7,760 nucleotides of DNA from a bacterium (GTDB lineage: Bacteria; Spirochaetota; UBA4802; UBA5550), in contig JAAENB010001178.1 of the NCBI GenBank assembly GCA_024224995.1, positions 1-7,760 on the forward strand, in the 5' to 3' direction. Within the stretch, counting starts at the first letter, position 1. Each line of letters begins with the position of its first letter. Below, piece by piece: positions 1-6,321 of the stretch. The translations under genes and the position numbers were made by a program. Under the pieces are notes generated by a model. The model was not told the origin of the DNA. It saw nothing but the letters and a program-made list of their open reading frames with translations, and made no database searches.

Positions 1-918
1 CTGTGCCCAGACATCAAGAATTATCGGCCGTAAAACCTCCTGGTAATAGAGCTGTTCATTCGCGGCAAGCACATCGGGATTTGTCCAGTCGATCCATTGA
101 GGAGAACCGCTGCCGGTGGTAAGAATATAATAACCACCATTTTCTTTCGGATGAGATTCTCCGTCCGATGTAATGGCAACATGATATTCCACTGTTGTGG
201 TATCAGCTCCTGAGACGGTGAGAGTTCCGGTCGCTGTTCCGTCCAGGCCTATGAAACTTAAATTCTGTACAATGGTACCGTTTATAGCATACCCGTAATC
301 ATTATACTGCGTAAACACTATGGTAATAATCAGGGGGCCGTCTTCATAGGCCAGTTTAATGGAAGCTACGGCAGTACCGCCAATAATACCGTGAACTGTT
401 ATGGGAAACATATACAGAACAACATCCCCTGTATAGACTTTCAATAAAACCTTTGCAAGAATACTTTTCATGTGCGCGCCCAGAGTCGCGTCACTTATTA
501 CGGGATAATTTCCGGCAAATCCCGTATCATAGGCGCTTACAGCAGGGTCATACAGACCATTACATCCTTCAACCTTATAAAAATAATGAGTATCGGCTGC
601 AACGGCATTGTCTTCATAGCTTGTTCCCGTAAGTTTTTCCGCGATTTTAGTATATGTGCCATTAAAGGCTGTGGAACGGTATACTCCGTAGGTTTCGGCA
701 GTAGGAACCCCCTGCCAGGTAATAGCTATTTTATTGGAATATTCACCATCAGTGGCAGCAACCCATTCAGGCGCTCCGGGTTCGCTGCGTGGAGCACTGG
801 GGTCACTGGCAGTCTTTTCCGTGGAACAGCCCGAAAAGAAAAGACCAATTGTTAAAAGAGCCATAATAGATATAAAAAAAGGATATATCACACTTTTTAA
901 TCTTTTATAATAAACCAT
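1..918 (-). CDS. Fibronectin type III lipoprotein, 3' end beyond window
   Basis: This reading frame is open for 306 codons from an ATG at 918 to the left edge, with no stop, so the gene is partial. A strong ribosome site (GGAGGAG, 924-930) lies 5 bases upstream of the ATG. Residues 7-30 form a hydrophobic signal ending in LFFSGC, a lipobox with the lipidated cysteine at residue 31, so the protein should be membrane anchored. A Ser/Pro/Glu-rich linker (32-48) leads to a fibronectin type III-like domain at about 49-134, with typical strand motifs IAITW, YGVYRS and HYFYKVEG. Residues 135-306 are rich in Thr, Val and Gly, probably beta structure, and I recognise no family. The function is unknown; cell-surface binding is a guess from the domain. 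It is transcribed divergently from the ceramidase gene, across a 714-base non-coding region. Confidence 0.87.
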   Translation of the reverse strand, partial: MVYYKRLKSVIYPFFISIMALLTIGLFFSGCSTEKTASDPSAPRSEPGAPEWVAATDGEYSNKIAITWQGVPTAETYGVYRSTAFNGTYTKIAEKLTGTSYEDNAVAADTHYFYKVEGCNGLYDPAVSAYDTGFAGNYPVISDATLGAHMKSILAKVLLKVYTGDVVLYMFPITVHGIIGGTAVASIKLAYEDGPLIITIVFTQYNDYGYAINGTIVQNLSFIGLDGTATGTLTVSGADTTTVEYHVAITSDGESHPKENGGYYILTTGSGSPQWIDWTNPDVLAANEQLYYQEVLRPIILDVWAQ

Positions 919-992
919 TCTCACTCCTCCCCAAAATCCCGTAATGAACATAATGAACAAGAAAAAAACCGACTCGGTGGTTTTAATCGTCC

Positions 993-1020
993 ATAGTACC
1001 GAATCTGAAATCAAAGTCAA
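993..1020 (-). promoter_or_regulatory. Promoter for the fibronectin-type lipoprotein
   Basis: On the minus strand, TTGACT (1015-1020) and TACTAT (993-998) are separated by 16 bases, a fair sigma-70-type match. The predicted leader would be about 70 bases. It contains a short GC-poor hairpin (AAAACC paired with GGTTTT) followed by a T run near 967-984, and a 9-base direct repeat (TAATGAACA, 942-959). The promoter is judged by eye only. Confidence 0.45.
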
Positions 1021-1174
1021 TAAGAAAACAGGTGCAAGGGAAAAGTTGAAAGGAAAAAGAGTCCCGAAGAGGGTGCGTCATAAATATGGTATATTGAGAC
1101 ACGAGCAACGCGAGTTCCGCAGCAATCCAAAGAGCCCATGCTTCCAGGCCCGCGCACATGCACAATTTAGTTTC

Positions 1175-1361
1175 TTGAGAGTGCAGCTGACCCCGCAGAG
1201 CGGGCTATATAAGGTATATCAACCCGGAATGTAAATTATGCCTACCGGGAGTAATACCTCTGCAGAACGTTCGGAACTCGCTCCGCTCAAACAGCCTCAC
1301 AACCTGCGGAGGCATCGCTCCGGCCATAGGTTGCATTCCGAATTACGTTTTTCGGTATATT
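1175..1361. repeat. Dispersed hairpin repeat, copy A
   Basis: This matches the sequence at the right end of the window in the same orientation. Two blocks are identical: 28 bases (1207-1234 with 7664-7691) and 37 bases (1265-1301 with 7718-7754); the bases between differ at scattered positions. The element is a long imperfect inverted repeat. The left arm at 1225-1265 pairs with 1302-1340, starting with CGGAATG against CATTCCG, and encloses a loop of about 36 bases containing AACTCGCTCCGCTC. Outside the arms, TATATAAGG on the left and TATATTA on the right give weak outer symmetry. It encodes no protein. It resembles a non-autonomous miniature element or a REP-type hairpin; I cannot name the family. 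Outer boundaries are approximate. Confidence 0.75.
1192..1204. repeat. Small GC-rich inverted repeat at the edge of copy A
   Basis: CCCGC and GCGGG flank a 3-base centre (AGA). This block is absent from copy B at the equivalent place, so it is specific to this copy or to the sequence beside it. No poly-T run follows, so it is not a typical terminator. Confidence 0.35.
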
Positions 1362-1487
1362 AAGAGACACGACCGACCCCGCTTTTATCTAGTTACACAA
1401 AAGCCAATCCTTTGTACATCTATCACACTGAAATTCCCGCAAACATGAGCTTCTACTCGCAAAAAGAGTCCAGCCGGTCTTTTTTTC

Positions 1488-1516
1488 TTGACTTTTTGTA
1501 TCCATTTCAGTACATT
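1488..1516 (+). promoter_or_regulatory. Promoter for the ceramidase gene
   Basis: TTGACT (1488-1493) and TACATT (1511-1516) are spaced by exactly 17 bases, with a T-rich stretch just upstream and an A-rich stretch after the -10 element. Transcription would begin near 1523, giving a leader of about 110 bases that contains the palindrome at 1543-1556. It is the best sigma-70-type match upstream of the gene. Confidence 0.55.
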
Positions 1517-1537
1517 AAAAACAATGAAAATCCATTT

Positions 1538-1561
1538 GTCAGAGTGAGTACTCACTTCGAC
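1538..1561. promoter_or_regulatory. Palindromic operator upstream of the ceramidase gene
   Basis: The core AGTGAGTACTCACT (1543-1556) is a perfect 14-base palindrome. After a 2-base mismatch on each side the symmetry resumes as GTC on the left and GAC on the right, so 20 of 24 positions are symmetric. It lies about 20-38 bases downstream of the predicted transcription start, where a bound dimer would block elongation or initiation. TGAGT/ACTCA half-sites are common in operators of TetR-family repressors, so a fatty-acid or lipid-responsive TetR protein is one possible binder. No TetR gene is in the window. The symmetry is seen; the binder is inferred. Confidence 0.6.
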
Positions 1562-1620
1562 CAAAAACAAAAAAAACGTTGACTATTCAGGCAAACTGGA
1601 GTTGTGTTTCATTTTTTATC

Positions 1621-1628
1621 AGGAGGAG
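1621..1628 (+). promoter_or_regulatory. Ribosome binding site fixing the ceramidase start
   Basis: AGGAGGAG ends 4 bases before the ATG at 1633. An in-frame ATG at 1579 has no such site and would put 18 polar residues, including RRRR, before the signal peptide. The start at 1633 is therefore preferred. Confidence 0.85.
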
Positions 1629-1632
1629 ACGT

Positions 1633-3963
1633 ATGAACTTTAGTAAACTAACTAGTGTTATTCTATTTTTAATCCTCATAGCCTTTTCCGGCTGTTTTGA
1701 TGAGGGAGACTCTGCCGCCACTTCCGGAGATGCTTCTTTAGGCTCCGGTTCTTCCATTGATTACAAGTATGAGATTGGTAGTGCCATTACCGATATTACC
1801 GGTCCCCCTGCCGAAGTTATGTTCGGCGGATACTGTGCCTTTGATCAGAAAGGGAAAGGAATTTACATGAGGCAGTTTGCCAGGGCTTTTGCTATTAAAG
1901 ACAGGGAAACCGGCAAACATGTTGTTATGGCTGTTGCCGATATTTCAATGCTGGCATCGGGGGTATATGTCCATGTTCTTAATAAGATCAAGGCAAACAG
2001 TGAATTAAATGATGTCTTCAACGAAGATAATGTTGTTCTCAGTGCCACGCACACCCATAGCGGCCCGGGCGGGTATTTTAAAACCTACGCCCTGAACATC
2101 TTTGTTGGCATGACCTTTCACGAAGATAATTTCAATACAATCGTAGACGGAATTTACGATGCTATATGCCAGGCATACAAAAACATGGATAAAGGCTCCA
2201 TATATCTCAATTCAGGTGAGTTCTCTGCTGAGGAGCACGAACGGGTCAGCCGCAATAGATCTCCCGAAGGTTACTATCTCAACCGAGATATTGCCGATTA
2301 CCTTCTTCCCAACGGAGATCCCGATGACGCGAACCGCATAATGACCCAGCTGAAAATGATGAAAGAAAACAACTCCCCTCTTGGTATTTATAACTGGACA
2401 CCAATTCATCCAAATACCGCCGGAAGCAAACTGAAGCTCATTAACGGTGATATCCTGGGTCTTTCGGCCTATCTTTTTGAAACAGAGCAGGGCCTGGATT
2501 ATGTTAACAAAACCGGTTTTATCGCTGCTTTCGCGCAAAATGACTGTGGCGACACATCCAGTAACCTTCCCGAAGATTCAGAACTCTTCGGCGTTGACTT
2601 GAAGGGCAGTCCCGACTGGGTCGCAGACGGTTCTCATGATTACGAACGGATGGCTTTACGAGCCGACACAGTAACGGACATGGCAAAATCGATGTACAAC
2701 AGCACTGGTGAAGAATTAAAGGGTGATATTGAATATCGCCAGATATTTGTTGATGTCCAGGAGTTCCCTATTCGATCGGAATTTATTCATCCCGATGATG
2801 TCAAATACGCACAAGAATTAGGCGAAACTACCGACAACCGACAACTGTGCCGTGGCGCTGCGGGGATCGATTTTATGGCCGGTTCTACCGAAGACGGTAT
2901 CAGCGGTATGGTTCCCTTTGAAGGCCACCCCCGTGACGTTACTGACTATTCTTTAGAGGACCCCGCAAATATTTTCACCGAACCGCTTCCAATAATCACT
3001 GATCTTCTCATGAACCTGCTGGTTCCCAGTGATACGCTGTATGATGAAATGGACTGCCAGCTGGAAAAAACCATGGCCCTCAGTTTTGATGAACTCAATA
3101 ATCTTATTCCAAACGGCAAAGCCTGGAACCTGAACATGCCGTTCCAGATCATCAAGATTGGAGACAAGCTTGCCATTGTTACGCTTCCTCTTGAAGTATC
3201 AACCATGGCAGGCCGGAGAATAAAAGCTGAAGTGAAAAAAGTCATATCTCCGGACATCCATGTGGTTATCAATGCCACGTCAAACAGTGACGGCAGATAT
3301 CTCACTACCCGTGAAGAATATGCTTCCCAGCAGTACGAAGGCGGTGCTACCTTACTGGGGCCTTATGAGCTGAACGCTGTTACCCAGGTAATTCATGATC
3401 TTGCTGCCTCTTTCGCTCCCGGAACCGATCTTCCCGATTACGGTGTCAGCTTTGAGGATGTGGAAGACGGTCTGGAAGACAAATCAATTTTCCAGGTTTC
3501 CGGAAACGTTGTTTTCGACGACAAACCACTCAATAAAAGCTTTGGTTCCGTTAAAAGCCAGCCTGCGGGTTCATACTCCCGGGGAAATACGGCATCCGCT
3601 GTTTTCTGGGGCGCTCATCCAAACAATAATACTGCTGTTGGTTCAAAAGAAAGCTTTATTGTCATTGAAAAGAAAACCGGTTCCCGGCAGGAATGCCGCG
3701 AAGAAAAGATCGGCTGTAATACCGAAACCATTTGCACGACCATTGATTCATGGTCTGCTGTGGCGTACGACTGGGATCCTTCCACCACCTATGAATGGGC
3801 ACGAAGCGGCGTTGCCAATTCTCTCGTAACCATTAAATGGACTATTCCAGCCGATACGGAACCCGGTGAATATCGCATTCGGCATATTGGCCAATGGAAG
3901 TCGGGGTGGACATGGAATATCAGCCGGTACGAAGGCGCTTCCCGGACTTTTACCGTACAGTAA
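1633..3963 (+). CDS. Neutral (alkaline-type) ceramidase, lipoprotein
   Basis: This 776-residue protein should hydrolyse the amide bond of ceramide to give sphingosine and a fatty acid. Residues 1-20 are a lipoprotein signal ending in AFSGC (Cys21), placing the enzyme on the cell envelope rather than secreted free. The catalytic domain spans about 45-630. THTHSGPGG holds His140 and His142, one matching the first zinc ligand. WTPIHP gives the second ligand, His259. CGDTSSN contains Ser309 at the family nucleophile. LPLEVSTMAGRR gives Glu521, and RYLTTREEY gives Tyr556, matching the remaining ligands. FMAGSTEDG (about 415-425) matches the family's AGTTDGPG motif. Residues from about 640 to the end form the immunoglobulin-like C-terminal domain, with PGEYRIRHIG near the end. 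Length and domain order fit the bacterial and animal family. All key residues are present, so it is probably active. Assignment to the family is secure; the physiological lipid substrate is inferred. Confidence 0.93.
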   Translation: MNFSKLTSVILFLILIAFSGCFDEGDSAATSGDASLGSGSSIDYKYEIGSAITDITGPPAEVMFGGYCAFDQKGKGIYMRQFARAFAIKDRETGKHVVMAVADISMLASGVYVHVLNKIKANSELNDVFNEDNVVLSATHTHSGPGGYFKTYALNIFVGMTFHEDNFNTIVDGIYDAICQAYKNMDKGSIYLNSGEFSAEEHERVSRNRSPEGYYLNRDIADYLLPNGDPDDANRIMTQLKMMKENNSPLGIYNWTPIHPNTAGSKLKLINGDILGLSAYLFETEQGLDYVNKTGFIAAFAQNDCGDTSSNLPEDSELFGVDLKGSPDWVADGSHDYERMALRADTVTDMAKSMYNSTGEELKGDIEYRQIFVDVQEFPIRSEFIHPDDVKYAQELGETTDNRQLCRGAAGIDFMAGSTEDGISGMVPFEGHPRDVTDYSLEDPANIFTEPLPIITDLLMNLLVPSDTLYDEMDCQLEKTMALSFDELNNLIPNGKAWNLNMPFQIIKIGDKLAIVTLPLEVSTMAGRRIKAEVKKVISPDIHVVINATSNSDGRYLTTREEYASQQYEGGATLLGPYELNAVTQVIHDLAASFAPGTDLPDYGVSFEDVEDGLEDKSIFQVSGNVVFDDKPLNKSFGSVKSQPAGSYSRGNTASAVFWGAHPNNNTAVGSKESFIVIEKKTGSRQECREEKIGCNTETICTTIDSWSAVAYDWDPSTTYEWARSGVANSLVTIKWTIPADTEPGEYRIRHIGQWKSGWTWNISRYEGASRTFTVQ

Positions 3964-4011
3964 AATATTTTATTTGAATTTATTTAATTTAGTTCCATAA
4001 ACACCTTATCT

Positions 4012-4042
4012 AAAACTGCGGCTTTAAGCCGCGGTTTTTTTT
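4012..4042 (+). terminator. Intrinsic terminator after the ceramidase gene
   Basis: CTGCGGC and GCCGCGG form a 7-pair stem (one G-T pair) around the loop TTTAA, followed by eight T residues. It starts about 50 bases after the ceramidase stop. It separates the ceramidase from the small lipoprotein gene downstream, so the two are probably separate transcription units. Confidence 0.88.
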
Positions 4043-4128
4043 ATAAAAATTTTGCCCCTTTTGCCCAAAAAATAAGACATATATTAATAGTAGAACTAAC
4101 AAACTTTCGAATCTTTTTTGGGGAAATT

Positions 4129-4572
4129 ATGAAAATACCACTATTCAAGCTCACGCTCTGTTTTATATTAATACTACTCCTGTTTCCGTCCTGTTTTAAC
4201 CTGATCAGTGATGCCGAAAGGGATGACGCGAGCAAAGCAATTACCGCTTTTTCTTTTACTGCCGGGGCAAACGGACTTTCCAGTGATGTTACTGCCCGCA
4301 TTGAGGGCTCAACTATAACCGCCGTTGTTCCGAAGGATACACCGGTAGACAGCCTGGTAGCCGACTTTACCACTACCGGTAAATCGGTCTGCATTAATGG
4401 AGTTATTCAAACCAGCGGTTCCGGCTCAATCGATTTCACCGATCCTGTTGTATACACGGTTACTGCCTGGGACAATAGCTCAACAGAATACACAGTTACC
4501 GTATACCGGGAATCCTCACCGGGTTTTGAGGATTCCAACCTGGTGCTGGTAGAGCACGGCAGGCGGAATTGA
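4129..4572 (+). CDS. Small lipoprotein with DUF5018-like domain, probably truncated
   Basis: The ATG at 4129 follows a weak purine-rich site (GGGGA, 8 bases around 4119-4124). Residues 1-21 are a hydrophobic signal ending in LFPSC, so Cys22 would be lipidated. Residues about 38-128 look like a DUF5018-type beta domain: ITAFSF, a TITAVVPKDTPVDSL stretch, TTTGKSV, and a YTVTAWDNSSTEYTVTV end. In spirochaetes this domain is usually an N-terminal module in front of a larger domain, often SUMF1-like. Here only 19 residues follow (RESSPGFEDSNLVLV and a basic end), then a TGA. A different frame just after it resembles a SUMF1 C-terminus, so the present protein is likely a remnant of a larger one. 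The function is unknown. No clear promoter was found between 4043 and 4128. Confidence 0.75.
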   Translation: MKIPLFKLTLCFILILLLFPSCFNLISDAERDDASKAITAFSFTAGANGLSSDVTARIEGSTITAVVPKDTPVDSLVADFTTTGKSVCINGVIQTSGSGSIDFTDPVVYTVTAWDNSSTEYTVTVYRESSPGFEDSNLVLVEHGRRN

Positions 4573-4660
4573 AACCATCGGTACGGGCAGCCGCTTTTAT
4601 ATCCGGGCTGCGGGGAAAAAATCAATCGATACGGGGTTCAGGATTGTGCGGAATCTTTGA
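4553..4660 (+). pseudogene. Out-of-frame remnant resembling a SUMF1 C-terminus
   Basis: In the +1 frame relative to the lipoprotein, 35 codons are open from 4553, just after a TAG at 4550, to a TGA at 4658-4660. They encode GGIETIGTGSRFYIRAAG followed by TGFRIVRNL. The ending GFR(I/V)VR, shortly before the stop, with an upstream R-x-A segment, is the usual end of formylglycine-generating-enzyme (SUMF1) domains. About 200 residues of such a domain would be missing between this tail and the DUF5018-like part, so an internal deletion with frame change is the simplest reading. There is no start codon or ribosome site of its own. The match is short, so the family call is tentative. Confidence 0.5.
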
Positions 4661-5875
4661 AGGCTGCGAGCCCTGCGAGGGCTGCGAGCCCTGCGAGGGC
4701 TGCGAGGGCTGTTTTTTCAGGGCAAATCCCGGGGAGATTACCAGGAAGGCTGCCAGGAATCCAAATTCTATTCCCTGGTTTGTAATAACATTTTCAGGTA
4801 TTACTTCATGGGCCGTGAGGACACGAAGAAGAAATCCCAGAAAAAACGCGCCATACCCGGCCAGGAAAAATCGTCCCTGCCGTGATTTCTTAAATGTCAA
4901 TACAATTGACAGTATAAACAAAAGAAAGAAACACTGAAAATAATAGAACGTCGAGAGATTAAAACTTGTTTCATTACTGGTTACCAAACAAAGAAGTATA
5001 AACAGGGTGCCCTGGATCAAAATCGAGAAATTGACAATTATATTAACCGGTATGTACTGTTTCCCTTCCCCAATATATGCCTTAAAATAAATCCCTATAA
5101 ATAGAACCACATGCATTATGAGCACGGGAAGTATCCAATTCTGGAACCAGGGAAAATCGGACCAGAAATACCGGTATGTTGTCCCGCTTAAATGAAGCTG
5201 TAGAATTGTCCACGCGGTAATCAGTACCAGGTAATAAAAAGAGAAGATTTTTTTTGTTCTAATGAGCAAATATATTCCGTAAATAATCATAAGCCCCAAA
5301 AGCATGAAATAATAATATTCCTGTGGTATGGACCGGTTGTTGCAGGCTTCCTCCGACATACCGGTAAGGGCAAAACTCATTGGGCCACTGGTTTTCATTC
5401 GCAGATAATAAGTCCGTTTTTCCCCCGGCTTTTCTTTCAACGTAAAAATAAAATTTCTGTCGTTTATCTCTCGCATGTTATAGGGATACATGTCTCCCAC
5501 ATTTTTTTGTATGAATGAACCGTCATCGCCCGGTATATAGAAATTCACATAGTCCAGTAAGGGATTATCTATTTCCAGGAACCAGTTTCTTTCTTTGTCC
5601 GGTTTATTATGAACGGTAAACCGGAGCCAGTAGACCGAATGGGTAATTCCAAAATGAATCCTCCTGTCACGGGGATCGTGCTCTGCCCAGGCATGAGCCG
5701 GGGTTTGTATAACATTCTCAAGTGAGAGATCCCCTCTCCTGTCTTCAAGAAAATCCAGGTGTTTTTCCAGCCGCGGAATGGCAGCATTGTCGTCCAGGAC
5801 AAGAGGTTCGGCTGCAAAACCTTGCGAAAGAACGATGAGGATTAAACAGAAACTTATTACAAATCTTTTTATCAT
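4622..5875 (-). CDS. 7TM-DISM receptor without output domain
   Basis: The 417-residue protein has a signal peptide (1-22, cleaved near GFAA), then an extracellular 7TMR-DISMED2-type sensing domain (about 25-170, with the typical HSVYWLRFTVHN at 79-90). Seven membrane helices follow at about 187-206, 211-229, 248-266, 278-299, 308-327, 335-352 and 369-386. This family normally continues into a coiled coil and a histidine kinase, GGDEF or phosphatase domain. Here the protein ends 31 residues after helix 7 with a low-complexity tail (QPSQPSQGS repeated), then residues that are the antisense of the SUMF1-like remnant. Signalling output is therefore absent, or depends on a partner protein. The ATG at 5875 is chosen because GGAG (5885-5888) lies 9 bases upstream; an in-frame TTG at 5890 overlaps that site. 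The gene starts 17 bases after the toxin stop, so co-transcription is likely. The sensed ligand is unknown. Confidence 0.88.
   Translation of the reverse strand: MIKRFVISFCLILIVLSQGFAAEPLVLDDNAAIPRLEKHLDFLEDRRGDLSLENVIQTPAHAWAEHDPRDRRIHFGITHSVYWLRFTVHNKPDKERNWFLEIDNPLLDYVNFYIPGDDGSFIQKNVGDMYPYNMREINDRNFIFTLKEKPGEKRTYYLRMKTSGPMSFALTGMSEEACNNRSIPQEYYYFMLLGLMIIYGIYLLIRTKKIFSFYYLVLITAWTILQLHLSGTTYRYFWSDFPWFQNWILPVLIMHVVLFIGIYFKAYIGEGKQYIPVNIIVNFSILIQGTLFILLCLVTSNETSFNLSTFYYFQCFFLLFILSIVLTFKKSRQGRFFLAGYGAFFLGFLLRVLTAHEVIPENVITNQGIEFGFLAAFLVISPGFALKKQPSQPSQGSQPSQGSQPSKIPHNPEPRID
4662..4711. repeat. 9-bp tandem repeat at the junction of two damaged genes
   Basis: Units GGCTGCGAG and CCCTGCGAG alternate: GGC, CCC, GGC, CCC, GGC, then a partial GGCTG, about 5.5 units. 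It begins one base after the TGA of the SUMF1-like remnant. On the minus strand it is translated as the Ser/Gln/Pro/Gly tail of the 7TM-DISM protein. Because the unit is 9 bases, a change in copy number would keep that frame. Confidence 0.9.
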
Positions 5876-5892
5876 ACTATACTGCTCCAATT

Positions 5893-6312
5893 TTATTTAG
5901 ATCTTAATAAATTAAGATATTCCTCAGCGGTAAGAATTGTAATATCCGCTTTTTTATAGTCCTTAACATTTCTTGTTATTAAATATTGAATGCCATTTTC
6001 AACCGCAGCATAGTATTGTATTGAATCTTCAAAATCTTTAAAACCGGATGCCAGTGCCAGATCAATAATTTTACCATCAACAGGCAATATATTTACCAGG
6101 GCCTTTAATTTTTGCAAACTTTTAATAGCTTGATTTTTATTCTGTAGTTTTCTTAATATATAATGTAAATTTGCAAAAACAATTGGAGAAGTAAACGCTC
6201 GTATTTTACCTGAGTCAATGAGAGAGAAAAGTTCTGCCGCGTAAGCATGAAAAGGATCTCTTTGAGCGAAAAGATCTAAAATGATGTCGCTATCAACAAA
6301 AATTTTTTTCAT
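5893..6312 (-). CDS. PIN-domain toxin (VapC-like ribonuclease)
   Basis: This 139-residue protein matches the PIN_3 group of PIN nucleases along its full length. FVDSDIILDLF places the first metal-binding acid at Asp7. DFEDSIQYYAA gives the central acids (Asp93, Glu95, Asp96). ITRNVKDY gives Asn115 and Asp118, and LTAEEYL is the usual ending. Such proteins are magnesium-dependent ribonucleases, often of tRNA or rRNA, held in check by the antitoxin encoded just upstream. The start codon is 9 bases after the antitoxin stop. No Shine-Dalgarno sequence is visible: the leader is nearly all A and T, so low expression by translational coupling is likely. All acidic residues are present, so the toxin appears intact. 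The RNA target cannot be read from sequence. Confidence 0.87.
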   Translation of the reverse strand: MKKIFVDSDIILDLFAQRDPFHAYAAELFSLIDSGKIRAFTSPIVFANLHYILRKLQNKNQAIKSLQKLKALVNILPVDGKIIDLALASGFKDFEDSIQYYAAVENGIQYLITRNVKDYKKADITILTAEEYLNLLRSK

Positions 6313-6321
6313 ATTTTTTTA

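Larger units (their letters stand above)
919..1632. other. Long intergenic region with repeat and divergent promoters
   Basis: I find no convincing gene in this 714-base stretch. It contains the promoter and leader of the lipoprotein on the left, a sequence block around 1088-1122 related to the hairpin repeat, the hairpin repeat itself (1175-1361), and the promoter, operator and ribosome site of the ceramidase. Between 1375 and 1480 I see nothing recognisable. The open frames here (944-1234 plus, 1385-1570 minus) have no ribosome site, and the first ends inside the repeat. Confidence 0.7.

Noticed and set aside
944..1234. Open frame of 96 codons on the plus strand
   Set aside because: It has no ribosome site, overlaps the lipoprotein promoter on the other strand, ends inside the hairpin repeat, and its Lys/Arg-rich product resembles no family.
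1385..1570. Open frame of 61 codons on the minus strand
   Set aside because: It lies across the ceramidase promoter and operator, has no ribosome site, and its composition is not protein-like.
1579..1632. Upstream in-frame ATG for the ceramidase
   Set aside because: The strong AGGAGGAG site and the lipoprotein signal both fit the ATG at 1633 instead.
4052..4085. Possible promoter for the small lipoprotein (two TTGCCC motifs and TATATT)
   Set aside because: The spacers are 13 or 22 bases, outside the usable range, so it is not listed as a feature.
4662..4711. CRISPR-like array
   Set aside because: The units are 9 bases and directly adjacent with no spacers; it is a simple tandem repeat.
4569..4937. 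Cys/Glu-repeat protein on the plus strand
   Set aside because: The CEPCEGC pattern is only the 9-base repeat read in this frame; the rest is antisense of the receptor gene, and no ribosome site is present.
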